From IMG/VR virus record IMGVR_UViG_3300036845_000466, positions 1-63,051 of that record: 63,051 nt of DNA. One strand, 5' to 3'. The number at the start of each line of letters is the position of its first letter. The stretch's first letter is position 1. Below the pieces are notes generated by a model. The model was not told the DNA's origin. It worked only from the letters and a program-made list of their open reading frames with translations, and searched no databases. The position numbers were made by a program, and so were the translations under genes. Of the stretch, positions 6,952 through 14,556 are shown in pieces. This DNA is from a virus.

Positions 6952-8738
6952 CCGAGCTGGCCGAGCGCGGCAACGCCATCCGGTCAGGCGGTGCTCTCGA
7001 TGGGGTCCGTCTTCACAAGGTCGCCGACGTGGAAACGATGCTCGCGTTCCTGCGCTGGGCAGGCGAGCGCCGTGACGGACCGATCGCGGGCGACACCGAG
7101 TCGGGCGGGCTGAGCCCGTACCACCACCGGATGCGGCTGGTCCAGGTCGGCGACAAGCAGCACGGCTGGGCATTCGGTCCCGGGTGGCACGGCGCGGCGG
7201 TCGAGCTGCTGAAGAAGTACCCGCAGGTCATCTGGCACAACAGCCCGTACGACTGGCGGGTGATCCGCCAGCATACCGGGACCGAGCTGCCGTGGGAGAA
7301 CATCGAGGACACGCTGACCGGCGGGCACATCATGGACTCGCTCAAGCCGGCCGGGCTGAAGCCGCGCAGCGCGATCGAGGTCGACCCGCGCGCGATCGCG
7401 GGCGAGGCGGTGCTGACCGAGGGCATGCGGGCCAACCACTGGACCTGGGACACCGTGCCCGAGGACTGGGAGCCGTTCTGGTGCTACGCCGCGCTCGACA
7501 CGGTGTGCACCGCGCACCTGTGGGACAAGTTCGGCCCGAGCCTGACCACCGTGTACCGCGAGGCTTACGACCTGGAGAAAGCCGTCACCAGGATCAGCGC
7601 GCGGATGATGGACACCGGGATGGCCGTCGACCTGCCCTACGTCCGCGACAAGATCGACCGGATCAGCGGGTTCCGGGTGCAGGCGATGGCCTGGCTGAAG
7701 GAAACCTACGGGATCACCACGGTCGGCAGCGGGCCGCAGGTGATGAAGGCATTCAACGCGGCCGGCATCCCGACGCTGCTGTGGACCGACAGCGGCCAGC
7801 CGTCGATCAGCAAGGACGCGCTGAAGCTCTACGCCAACATGTACCCGGAGCACGCGCACCTGGTGAAGACGGTGGCGCTGTGCCGCAAGGCCGGCGACAT
7901 CGTGAACAAGTACCTTAATAAGTTCCTTGACCTGCAGCTCGACGGCACCATGCACTACACCATCAACACCTGCCGGGCCCGCACCTCGCGCCAGTCGGTC
8001 ACCGACCCGCCGATGCAGACGTTCGACCGCGACGAGCCCGTCATCCGGGGCAGCTTTATTCCCCGGCCGAAGCACAAGCTGGTAAGCATCGACGCCGACC
8101 AGATCGAGATGCGGATGACCGCGCACTTCAGCGAGGACCGCAACCTGATCGCGGATTTCAAGGCGGCCGACGAGACCGGGCAGTCGTTTTTCGTGCTGGC
8201 GGCCAGCGGGATCTTCGGCGAGGAAATATCCAAGAAAGACCCGCGCTACAGCCGGACCAAGAACGCGTCATACGGCCAGATCTACGGGGCCGGCCTGGCG
8301 CAGGCGGCGGCCACGGCCGGGGTGACGGCCGAGCAGATGTCCGGTCCTTACTACGGTTTCCAGCAGCGGTACCCGGACGTGTTCCGGCTGATGGAACGGC
8401 TGATCCGCCAGGGCAAGAAAGACTCCAAGCCGCATGCGGTCGCGGTCGACGGCAGGAAGCTGGGCGTCTACCGGGGCCACGAGTACGCGATCCTCAACAC
8501 GATGGTGCAGGGCTCGGCCGCCGTGGTACTCAAGCGCAACCTGATCGACCTGGACGCGCACGGGTTCGGCCCGTACCTGCGGCTGACGATCCACGACGAG
8601 TTCCTGCTCGAGTTTCCCGAGGAAATCGCCGAGCAGGGACTGAGGGAAGCCGAGCGCATCCTGACCGACCGGGAGACCTTCCGGGTGCCAATCACCTGGT
8701 CAGGCAAGGTACTCGAACACAGGTGGGTGAAAACGTGA
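6948..8738 (+). CDS. polA: Family A (Pol I-like) DNA polymerase with 3'-5' exonuclease
   Basis: Phage replicative DNA polymerase, 596 aa; it lacks the 5'-nuclease domain of bacterial Pol I, as is usual in phages. The proofreading domain keeps its residues: D49-x-E51 in GDTES, HNSPYDW (Exo II) and CYAALD (Exo III). Polymerase motif A is SIDADQIEMR (about 380-389). Motif B is RTKNASYGQIYG (436-447), with Tyr where many family A enzymes have Phe before GxxYG. Motif C is IHDEF (548-552). I start it at ATG 6948, coupled by ATGA to the small Cys-rich gene. Its stop overlaps the next start (GTGA). Confidence 0.97.
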   Translation: MTELAERGNAIRSGGALDGVRLHKVADVETMLAFLRWAGERRDGPIAGDTESGGLSPYHHRMRLVQVGDKQHGWAFGPGWHGAAVELLKKYPQVIWHNSPYDWRVIRQHTGTELPWENIEDTLTGGHIMDSLKPAGLKPRSAIEVDPRAIAGEAVLTEGMRANHWTWDTVPEDWEPFWCYAALDTVCTAHLWDKFGPSLTTVYREAYDLEKAVTRISARMMDTGMAVDLPYVRDKIDRISGFRVQAMAWLKETYGITTVGSGPQVMKAFNAAGIPTLLWTDSGQPSISKDALKLYANMYPEHAHLVKTVALCRKAGDIVNKYLNKFLDLQLDGTMHYTINTCRARTSRQSVTDPPMQTFDRDEPVIRGSFIPRPKHKLVSIDADQIEMRMTAHFSEDRNLIADFKAADETGQSFFVLAASGIFGEEISKKDPRYSRTKNASYGQIYGAGLAQAAATAGVTAEQMSGPYYGFQQRYPDVFRLMERLIRQGKKDSKPHAVAVDGRKLGVYRGHEYAILNTMVQGSAAVVLKRNLIDLDAHGFGPYLRLTIHDEFLLEFPEEIAEQGLREAERILTDRETFRVPITWSGKVLEHRWVKT

Positions 8739-8947
8739 CGTACCAGAGCACATCCGGCAAGCCGCAGCGGGCCCTCGACCAGGTATTCCTGATGATGCGC
8801 GAGTTCTCGCACTGGCGGGACCAGCGCGACGAGATCGTGGCCGCCGCCCTGAAGCAAGAGGTCCCGGTGGAGCGGATCGCCACCGAGATGGGCATCAGCC
8901 CGAGCACGGTCCGCCAGGTCAAGCTGAAAGTCGAGAGGAAGCGATGA
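8735..8947 (+). CDS. Small helix-turn-helix protein (sigma region 4-like), 70 aa
   Basis: Starts at GTG 8735 inside the polymerase stop (GTGA), with AGGTGGGTG as ribosome-binding site. The C-terminal half, VPVERIATEMGISPSTVRQV, is a clear helix-turn-helix, most like sigma-factor region 4 or small phage activators. It ends with a basic tail (KLKVERKR). It is probably a DNA-binding transcription regulator; whether it activates or represses cannot be read from the sequence. Confidence 0.7.
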   Translation: MTYQSTSGKPQRALDQVFLMMREFSHWRDQRDEIVAAALKQEVPVERIATEMGISPSTVRQVKLKVERKR

Positions 8948-9243
8948 CAAAGACCGTCTGCGACCGCTGCGGCAGGGAGTGCGTCAACTACCAGATACAG
9001 ATGCGGCTGGAGGAAAAGCACACCACCAACCAGGGGGAAGACCTGGGCTGCAGCGGGTATACCGCCCGGCCTATCGACCTGTGCGACGTGTGCAAGGAAG
9101 CCCTGGCCACCTGGATGGGCCGCGACCTGGGTCTGATGGGCGAGGAAGCTCTGGTGCAGCTGAAGATCCAGCGAGAAGCCGAGCGGCGCGGCTACGAAGA
9201 GATGGCCGCCCGCCCGGTAGACGATGTGGCGGTGCGCGGCTGA
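8944..9243 (+). CDS. Zinc-ribbon protein, 99 aa
   Basis: N-terminal CDRCGREC and a later CDVC form a four-cysteine ribbon (about residues 6-13 and 48-51), typical of zinc-binding nucleic-acid proteins. The C-terminal half is helical and charged (EALVQLKIQREAERRGYEE). ATGA overlap upstream and TGATG downstream show tight coupling. Precise role unknown. Confidence 0.65.
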   Translation: MTKTVCDRCGRECVNYQIQMRLEEKHTTNQGEDLGCSGYTARPIDLCDVCKEALATWMGRDLGLMGEEALVQLKIQREAERRGYEEMAARPVDDVAVRG

Positions 9244-9713
9244 TGCTGCCTCCTGCCGTACTCTGGGCCGACCCGGGCAAGATGACCGGGATCGCCCGGC
9301 TGTCGATTGCCGGGCATCAGCCGGGGTACAAGTTCAGCGCCGAAGAGCTGCCGTTTCAGGACGCGTGCCAGGTAATCGACCTCTGGTGCCAGGGCTGGGG
9401 GCCGAGCCTTGCGATCGGGTACGAGCGGTTCGACATCAACAGCGAGACGCACAAGAAAAGCCGGGCCGGCATACACGACGCTATCCACGTGATCGGCGTC
9501 ATCCGGTACCTGGCGGCCAAGTACGGCTGCCGGCTGCTCGAGCCGGCCCAGCAGCACACCCCCGACGCAGCCGACCGGGGCCGGCTCCAGGCGCTCGGCT
9601 GGTGGGTCCCGGGCAAGGACGACGCGCAGTCAGCTGCCTGTCATCTTCTGCGCTGGCTGGTCAGGGAGAACGAGTTGTCGCCGGCACAGCGTGCTGTGCT
9701 TTATAGTGGGTGA
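9243..9713 (+). CDS. RuvC-like Holliday junction resolvase (RNase H fold)
   Basis: Predicted endonuclease that would cut branched DNA during recombination or before packaging. RNase H-fold acidic residues are visible in order: D10 in LWADPGKMTGIA, E61 in IGYERFD and the D126-D127 pair in GKDDAQSAACHLLRWL. At 156 aa it has the usual length. It follows the zinc-ribbon gene by TGATG and belongs with the nearby Sak4-like and Cas4-like genes as a recombination set. Confidence 0.78.
   Translation: MLPPAVLWADPGKMTGIARLSIAGHQPGYKFSAEELPFQDACQVIDLWCQGWGPSLAIGYERFDINSETHKKSRAGIHDAIHVIGVIRYLAAKYGCRLLEPAQQHTPDAADRGRLQALGWWVPGKDDAQSAACHLLRWLVRENELSPAQRAVLYSG
9702..9707 (+). promoter_or_regulatory. Possible -10 element TATAGT
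   Basis: TATAGT is the best -10-like word before the 9746 gene and sits within the last codons of the resolvase gene. TTGTCG upstream could be a -35, but the spacing of about 21 bases is too long for a standard promoter. Low-confidence internal promoter. Confidence 0.25.
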
Positions 9714-9745
9714 CGATACCGCAGGGTACGAAAAGGGAGAAGATA

Positions 9746-10162
9746 ATGGCGAAAGTGACGCATCTCCGCACCGATCAGCAGCGCAAAGACGCCTACCTGT
9801 CCGAGATGTCCGACGAGGAAATAGTCTGCCGGGCCGGCCACCGGCACCGCTTCCCGACCGACGAGCTGAGCCCGAGGGCGAAGAAACTGCCGGGCCAGGT
9901 CAGCGTGACCGCTACCCGGGGCGTCTACCAGATCGAAGAGCACTGCCTGCGCGGCTGCGGCCGGATTCGGACGTTCAGCTCGGTCAACGGGATCTTCGGC
10001 CTGGATACGGTCTACGCGTACAAGCAGGCGGCCGGCACCACGCACGTCACCATCCCCGAAGACTCCGGCGTCACGCTCACCAGCAGGGACTACAAGTCGG
10101 AGCTGTTCGAGCGCAGCGGGATGCCCGCGCTGCTGCGGGCGGCGGCCAGGCAGGTCTCCTGA
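9746..10162 (+). CDS. Hypothetical protein, 138 aa
   Basis: ATG 9746 follows AAGGGAGAAGATA, the standard site, and starts a new non-overlapping gene. The protein has CRAGHRHRF and later CLRGCGRIRTF, two Cys/His clusters that may bind zinc. The middle and end look beta-rich (YAYKQAAGTTHVTIPEDSGVTL). Unrecognised; it directly precedes the Lsr2-like gene. Confidence 0.7.
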   Translation: MAKVTHLRTDQQRKDAYLSEMSDEEIVCRAGHRHRFPTDELSPRAKKLPGQVSVTATRGVYQIEEHCLRGCGRIRTFSSVNGIFGLDTVYAYKQAAGTTHVTIPEDSGVTLTSRDYKSELFERSGMPALLRAAARQVS

Positions 10163-10163
10163 C

Positions 10164-10577
10164 ATGGCACAGCGTATTGTCCTCTCCGACGACCTGGAGA
10201 CAGCCGCAGGCGAAGCTAAGCCGGCCGAGGCCGATATCACCACGGCGATCGGCCGCGACGGCGAGTGGCGGGTGCTCGACCTCACGAACGCGAACGACAA
10301 GCAGCTGGCCGAAGACATCCGGCGGTACTGGGAAGCTGCCCGGCCGGCCACCGACCAGCAGGTCAGGGCCCTGGCACGGGAGAAGCAAACGACCTCGCTG
10401 TCCGAGGGCCGCAAGTGGTGGGACGGATTCCGCCGGTGGGCTGACGAGAACGGCCGGGACTACACGACCGAGAGCGGCAAGTTCTACCCGGCTCGCTCGG
10501 ACCTGCGCGAGTACGTAGCCTTTGCCAAGGGGACCGGGCTGAGCGTCCCGTCTCGTTACGACGACGGGGGCAGCTGA
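10164..10577 (+). CDS. Lsr2-like nucleoid-associated protein
   Basis: Residues 1-65 match the Lsr2 dimerisation domain pattern: MAQRIVLSDDLETA, then TTAIGRDGEWRVLDLTN, then DKQLAEDIRRYWEAARPA. Lsr2 is an actinobacterial histone-like protein that silences AT-rich and foreign DNA. The usual C-terminal AT-hook-like helix pair is not recognisable; instead there is a 70-residue WWDGFRRWADENG...YVAFAKGTG segment. It could act as a decoy that forms mixed dimers with host Lsr2, or bind phage DNA itself. The domain match is by eye and fairly strong; the role is inference. Confidence 0.62.
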   Translation: MAQRIVLSDDLETAAGEAKPAEADITTAIGRDGEWRVLDLTNANDKQLAEDIRRYWEAARPATDQQVRALAREKQTTSLSEGRKWWDGFRRWADENGRDYTTESGKFYPARSDLREYVAFAKGTGLSVPSRYDDGGS

Positions 10578-10729
10578 TGCCTAAGCCAGGATCGCCGCTG
10601 GGCAAGCCGAACGGCAGCCCAGGCGGCGGGTCAGGTCCGAACGGCAAGCCGGGCAGCGGAGACCGTGGCGGAGCCGGGCAGACTCCGCGCCCGACCGGCC
10701 GTCCAGGTACCGGCAAACCGGGCAAGTGA
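10577..10729 (+). CDS. Tiny Gly/Pro/Lys-rich protein, 50 aa
   Basis: Start overlaps the Lsr2-like stop (TGATG) and its stop overlaps the next start (GTGA). The composition is extreme: almost only Gly, Pro, Lys, Ser and Arg (e.g. GKPNGSPGGGSGPNGKPGSG), so it is disordered and basic. It might bind DNA or RNA non-specifically. The coding call rests on the overlaps and on the absence of stops; a non-coding origin is possible. Confidence 0.5.
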   Translation: MPKPGSPLGKPNGSPGGGSGPNGKPGSGDRGGAGQTPRPTGRPGTGKPGK

Positions 10730-10932
10730 GCGCACGCCGTCCGGCCGGCCGCGCGGGAACCGGGCCTGCGGGCCCGGCCGGCGTACGGCCGGGCGGCATG
10801 ACCATCTGGCTGGGTGACCCGGAACTGTGCACCTGTGCCACCTGCATGGAATGTCCCTGTGATACCAGTCATCCATCCGGCCGGTGCGCCTGCTGCCGCG
10901 CCGGGCACCATGACGGGAGCTGCGAGAACTGA
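10726..10932 (+). CDS. Small Cys-rich protein, 68 aa
   Basis: Starting at GTG 10726 keeps the GTGA overlap; an alternative ATG at 10798 would drop 24 low-complexity residues. The conserved-looking part is a Cys/His cluster, CTCATCMECPC then CACCRAGHHDGSC, which should bind one or two metal ions. It ends TGATG into the SNF2 gene. Role unknown. Confidence 0.6.
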   Translation: MSARRPAGRAGTGPAGPAGVRPGGMTIWLGDPELCTCATCMECPCDTSHPSGRCACCRAGHHDGSCEN

Positions 10933-12800
10933 TGGCCTGGGCTGCGATCGACCCGGACGAGCACGGCAAGGGACCCTGGCTGGCGGTCGGCTGCGCCAGG
11001 TCTGAGTTCCATCTGTGCGAGCAGGTCCCCGGAATGAACTACCGCAAGACGGACGGGCTCTGGCGGGCGCCGCTGAGCTGGCCTGCCTGGGTGGCGCTGA
11101 AGACGCTGTGGGCCGGCCAGCCGCTCAGCGTGCACCCGCGCCTGTCACAGTGGGCTGACCAGCAGTGGCAGCTGGTCCTGGCCGCCTACGAGCGCCGCTC
11201 CACGCTGGACGCGGGCAGCCCGGCGGTGCGCAGCTACCTGGACGTGCTCGACGCCGAGACCGGCCAGGGCATGTTCCCCGCTCAGCGCGGCGGCGCCCAG
11301 TGGCTGTACCAGATGGAGCGCGCGGTGCTGGCCGACCCGCAGGGCAACGGCAAGACCCCGCAGCTGATCCGGGGCATCCAGCTCGCGCGCAGCCTGGCCG
11401 GCGGAGCCGGCTCCTGGCTGGTGATCGCGCCGGCCGCCGCGCTCTACAACTGGGAGCGCGAGCTGCACCGCTGGGCGCCCGAGCTGAGCGTCCGGGTGAT
11501 CGACGGCACCGCCGCCAAACGGCGCAAGCAGATCATGGACGAGGGCGAAGCCGACGTGTACGTGATCGGCTGGAAGACCGTCCGGCTGCATACCCGGCTG
11601 GCCGCCTACCCGGGCAAGGAATTCGTCAAGTGCGACGAGCACGGCGGCGGCACCGGCAAGACGGTCGCCCAGTGCGAGGTGCACGACAAGGAACTGAACG
11701 ATATCGCCTGGTCAGGCATCATCGCCGACGAGGCGCACCGGATGAAGGACGCCGGCTCCAAGCAGACCCGGGCGGTCTGGCACCTGGCCCACGGCGCGAT
11801 GTTCTTCTGGCCGGCTACCGGCACGATCACCGGCGACACGATCGAAGACCTCTGGCCGCTGCTGCACGGCATCAACCCCCGGGCGTTCCCGTCTAAATCG
11901 CGGTTCATGTCCCTGTACGCGGTCAAGATGCTGGCCTGGTCCAAGGGGGCCGAGTTCCTGGGGGTGCGGCCGGAGACCGCGCAGGCGTTCCACGCGACCG
12001 TGCAGCCGCTGATCCGGCGCATTCCCAAGGACATCGCCAGGCCGGGCATGCCCGCCCGCTTGTCTGCTGTTTTCCGCAACCCGGAGCTGAGCCCGGCTCA
12101 GAAGCGGGTCTACGACCAGCTGAAAAAGCAGGCGGTGGCCCAGCTCGAGTCGACGGACATCAGCGCGGACAACAGCGCGGTGATCTTCGGGCGGATGTGC
12201 CAGGCCGCGTCCGCCATGCTGGACACCGCCGACGCCGAGGACAGCGACGGATTCCACAAGCAGGCCGTCAAGATGGTGGCGCCCAGCAACAAGGTCGACG
12301 ACCTGATCGACTTCCTGTCTGACAATCCCGGCCAGCTGGTGGTCTGCATGAACAGCCCGCAGCTGCTCCACCTGTGCGAGAGCCGGCTGGCAGCCGAGAA
12401 GATCACGCACTGCGCGATCTACGGCGGTCAGACGGCCAGCCAGAACGACCAGGCTGTGCAGTGGTTCCAGAAAGGCGAGTGCCGGGTCATCATGATCACC
12501 GCCGGCACCGGCGGCGAGGCGATCACGTTGACGGCGGCCGATACGGTCGCCTTCCTGCAGCCCAATCCGTCGTTCCTGGTGAACGAGCAGGTCATCGGAC
12601 GTGTCGACAGGATCGGTCAGCCGAACCCCGTGCGCGTTGTGTACCACATAACACCTGGTACAGTCGAAGAGAGGCTATTCCAGCTCAGTCAGGACAAGGC
12701 CGTACGCACCGAGCAGGTGACCCGGGACCCCGACCTGCTGAAGTGGATCATTACCGGCGAGGGCGCGTACGCCCCCGCCCAGGGAGAAGATGTCCGGTGA
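10932..12800 (+). CDS. SNF2-family (SF2) DNA helicase/translocase
   Basis: ATP-dependent dsDNA translocase of the SWI2/SNF2 class, 622 aa, probably used in phage recombination or replication-fork remodelling. Motif I is DPQGNGKT (135-142), motif II DEAH (266-269), and motif VI QVIGRVDRIGQ (553-563); both RecA-like lobes are present. Between lobe 1 motifs there is an unusual insert, C234-x2-H to C248-x2-H251, that looks like a small zinc knuckle. The N-terminal 120 residues carry no family motif I recognise. Coupled by TGATG upstream and GTGA downstream. Confidence 0.93.
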   Translation: MAWAAIDPDEHGKGPWLAVGCARSEFHLCEQVPGMNYRKTDGLWRAPLSWPAWVALKTLWAGQPLSVHPRLSQWADQQWQLVLAAYERRSTLDAGSPAVRSYLDVLDAETGQGMFPAQRGGAQWLYQMERAVLADPQGNGKTPQLIRGIQLARSLAGGAGSWLVIAPAAALYNWERELHRWAPELSVRVIDGTAAKRRKQIMDEGEADVYVIGWKTVRLHTRLAAYPGKEFVKCDEHGGGTGKTVAQCEVHDKELNDIAWSGIIADEAHRMKDAGSKQTRAVWHLAHGAMFFWPATGTITGDTIEDLWPLLHGINPRAFPSKSRFMSLYAVKMLAWSKGAEFLGVRPETAQAFHATVQPLIRRIPKDIARPGMPARLSAVFRNPELSPAQKRVYDQLKKQAVAQLESTDISADNSAVIFGRMCQAASAMLDTADAEDSDGFHKQAVKMVAPSNKVDDLIDFLSDNPGQLVVCMNSPQLLHLCESRLAAEKITHCAIYGGQTASQNDQAVQWFQKGECRVIMITAGTGGEAITLTAADTVAFLQPNPSFLVNEQVIGRVDRIGQPNPVRVVYHITPGTVEERLFQLSQDKAVRTEQVTRDPDLLKWIITGEGAYAPAQGEDVR

Positions 12801-13063
12801 CAGAGCAGTGGTGCATCGAGATCGAGTTCGCCAAGCCGTTCGACGTGCTGGACGGCGCCGGCATGCAGATCCGGCTCGGCAAGGGTAACAAGATCGTTCT
12901 TCCGTTCGACACGCGCGAATCGGCCGAGATGGCGCTGACGCAGATGCGGTCGGGCGTCTACCGCCGGGCCGCCAGCGGCATCGACGGCAAGTACCCGCCG
13001 CTGATCGACGGAGAGGTGGTCGGTAACAGTGCCTTCGTCGCCGGAATCATCGAGCAGCAGTGA
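12797..13063 (+). CDS. Hypothetical protein, 88 aa
   Basis: GTG 12797 overlaps the SNF2 stop and follows AGGGAGAAGATGTCCG. The sequence begins MTEQWCIEIEFAKPF and looks like a compact alpha/beta domain (beta strands, then a helix at RESAEMALTQMRSGVY). No recognised family; probably works with the replication genes by position. Confidence 0.7.
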   Translation: MTEQWCIEIEFAKPFDVLDGAGMQIRLGKGNKIVLPFDTRESAEMALTQMRSGVYRRAASGIDGKYPPLIDGEVVGNSAFVAGIIEQQ

Positions 13064-13085
13064 GCGTGACAAACTGATCGTCAAT

Positions 13086-13268
13086 ATGGCGGAGCTGATA
13101 GCCGCCCTGGCCGTGCCCGTCTCGATGCCGCTCGGCCCGGTCGGAAAGCAGCTCCTGAGCCAGGCTATCGAGCCGTGGACCGCTTTGCACGCCCAGCTGG
13201 TCAGCTTCGGCTGGGCAGACAGGGAGAAGTACGCGGCCGAGATAAGGCGGGTGCTCGACGGTGGCTGA
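13086..13268 (+). CDS. Hypothetical protein, 60 aa (start uncertain)
   Basis: ATG 13086 (MAELIAALAVPVSM) has no good ribosome-binding site. GTG 13029, in the same frame, has GAGAGGTGG upstream but would add a Ser-rich lead and overlap the previous gene by 35 bases. The C-terminal part is helical (WADREKYAAEIRRVL) and overlaps the Cas4-like gene start by 8 bases. Unrecognised. Confidence 0.5.
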   Translation: MAELIAALAVPVSMPLGPVGKQLLSQAIEPWTALHAQLVSFGWADREKYAAEIRRVLDGG

Positions 13269-14250
13269 CCTGGCTATCAGCAACTCAGAGATCGCGACCG
13301 CCGACCGCTGCATGCGGCAGTGGTACCTGAAGTACTACCTGGGCACGGTGCCGGCCGAGGAAATTCCGGTCGGATCGTCGATGACCGGGACCCGGATACA
13401 CACCGCGCTCGAGGGCTGGTACGGCTACGGGCTCGATCCGGTCGACGTGCTGCAGGCGCTGTATGCCCTAGCCACCGAGGCGTTCCCCGACTGGTCGACC
13501 GAGCTGGCCGCCGAGCGCGAGCTGGCCGTGACGATGGTCAAGGGCTACCAGGAATGGGTAGCCGAGACCGGCGAGGACGCGAACCTGCGGGTGGTCATGA
13601 CCGAGACCGACCTCGAGGTACCGCTGCCAGGCGTGCCCGGGGTGAGCCTGAAGGCCCGGATGGACCAGGTGGTCTACGACGAGGCGAACGGCTGGCTCTC
13701 GTTCCTCGACCACAAGACGGCGGCTAACTTCGACAGCCACGAGAAACTGGCGATGAAGCCGCAGTTTAAGCACTATTCGGTGATGCAGCGGATGATCCAG
13801 CGGGACGGCCGCCATGATCGAGTCCTGATCTCCGGCGGGATCGTCAACACGCTGCGGCGGGTGAAGCGCACCGAGAAGAGCAAGCCGCCCTACTACCAGC
13901 GCGACGCGTTCCGCTTCAACGACGAGCAGCTCGACGCGGCCGAGGAACGGATCTACAAGCTGGTCGACCGCATCCTGGAGGCCAGGCAGGCGCTCGACTG
14001 GGTGTACGGAGACCAGCAGGGCGCCCTCGAGGCGGTCAACCGGGTGCAGCGGTCGGAGTGCTTCCCGAGCCCGGCCTACAGCGGCTGCGCGGAATGGGAG
14101 TGCCCGTTCACCAGCGTCTGCCCGATGATGGACGACGGATCGGACTGGGGCGGTGTGCTGCTGCGGTCCGGCCGGTACCGTCAGGATGACCCGTACCAGT
14201 ACTACCGCTCCGACCCGCTCCGGGCGGTCAGGCAGGTGCTCGGAGCATGA
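13261..14250 (+). CDS. Cas4/RecB-like PD-(D/E)xK exonuclease
   Basis: Predicted metal-dependent exonuclease, 329 aa, probably resecting DNA ends for recombination. Nuclease residues are H47 (GTRIHTALEGW), D135 (KARMDQVV) and D150-x-K152 (SFLDHKTA). C17 plus three cysteines at about 276-287 (SGCAEWECPFTSVCP) match the Fe-S cluster layout of Cas4/AddB-type nucleases. It starts at GTG 13261. There is no CRISPR array in the window, so a phage recombination role with the Sak4-like protein is more likely than adaptation. Confidence 0.87.
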   Translation: MADLAISNSEIATADRCMRQWYLKYYLGTVPAEEIPVGSSMTGTRIHTALEGWYGYGLDPVDVLQALYALATEAFPDWSTELAAERELAVTMVKGYQEWVAETGEDANLRVVMTETDLEVPLPGVPGVSLKARMDQVVYDEANGWLSFLDHKTAANFDSHEKLAMKPQFKHYSVMQRMIQRDGRHDRVLISGGIVNTLRRVKRTEKSKPPYYQRDAFRFNDEQLDAAEERIYKLVDRILEARQALDWVYGDQQGALEAVNRVQRSECFPSPAYSGCAEWECPFTSVCPMMDDGSDWGGVLLRSGRYRQDDPYQYYRSDPLRAVRQVLGA

Positions 14251-14507
14251 TCACCTGGGCAGGCATCAAGCGGATGGCCAATCACGTCTGGTGGGGCTCG
14301 GCCAGGGGGCCGGCCATCGTGCTCGACTGGGAGAACCGGACGATAAGCCTGCGGAGGCTGCCGCCGCGTCACGCGGTGCTGGTCGCGCACTGGCTGCACA
14401 ACGGAATGTCAGAGGGGGATGCCAGCATAGGCAAGCATGCCAGGCCAGGCCCGCAGGACCGGAAGCCGAGCCTGGGCGGCGGCGCGCACGAGCGTCCGGG
14501 CAACTAG
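14247..14507 (+). CDS. Hypothetical protein, 86 aa
   Basis: ATGA overlap with the nuclease gene. The first 55 residues look folded (MITWAGIKRMANHVWWGSAR, then RTISLRRLPPRHAVLVAHWL). The last 30 are Gly/Pro/Arg-rich and probably disordered. Unrecognised. Confidence 0.65.
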   Translation: MITWAGIKRMANHVWWGSARGPAIVLDWENRTISLRRLPPRHAVLVAHWLHNGMSEGDASIGKHARPGPQDRKPSLGGGAHERPGN

Positions 14508-14556
14508 AGTCGCAGGCCCCGGTAGGCTGGGGTCGGCCAGAGCAGGGAGAAGATCG

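Noticed and set aside
11712-12647. A long - strand frame inside the SNF2 gene
   Set aside because: Antisense frame in high-GC DNA; the + strand carries all helicase motifs.
13261-14250. The Cas4-like nuclease as part of a CRISPR system
   Set aside because: No cas1/cas2 and no array are present; RecB/Cas4-like nucleases with Sak-type proteins are common in phage recombination modules.
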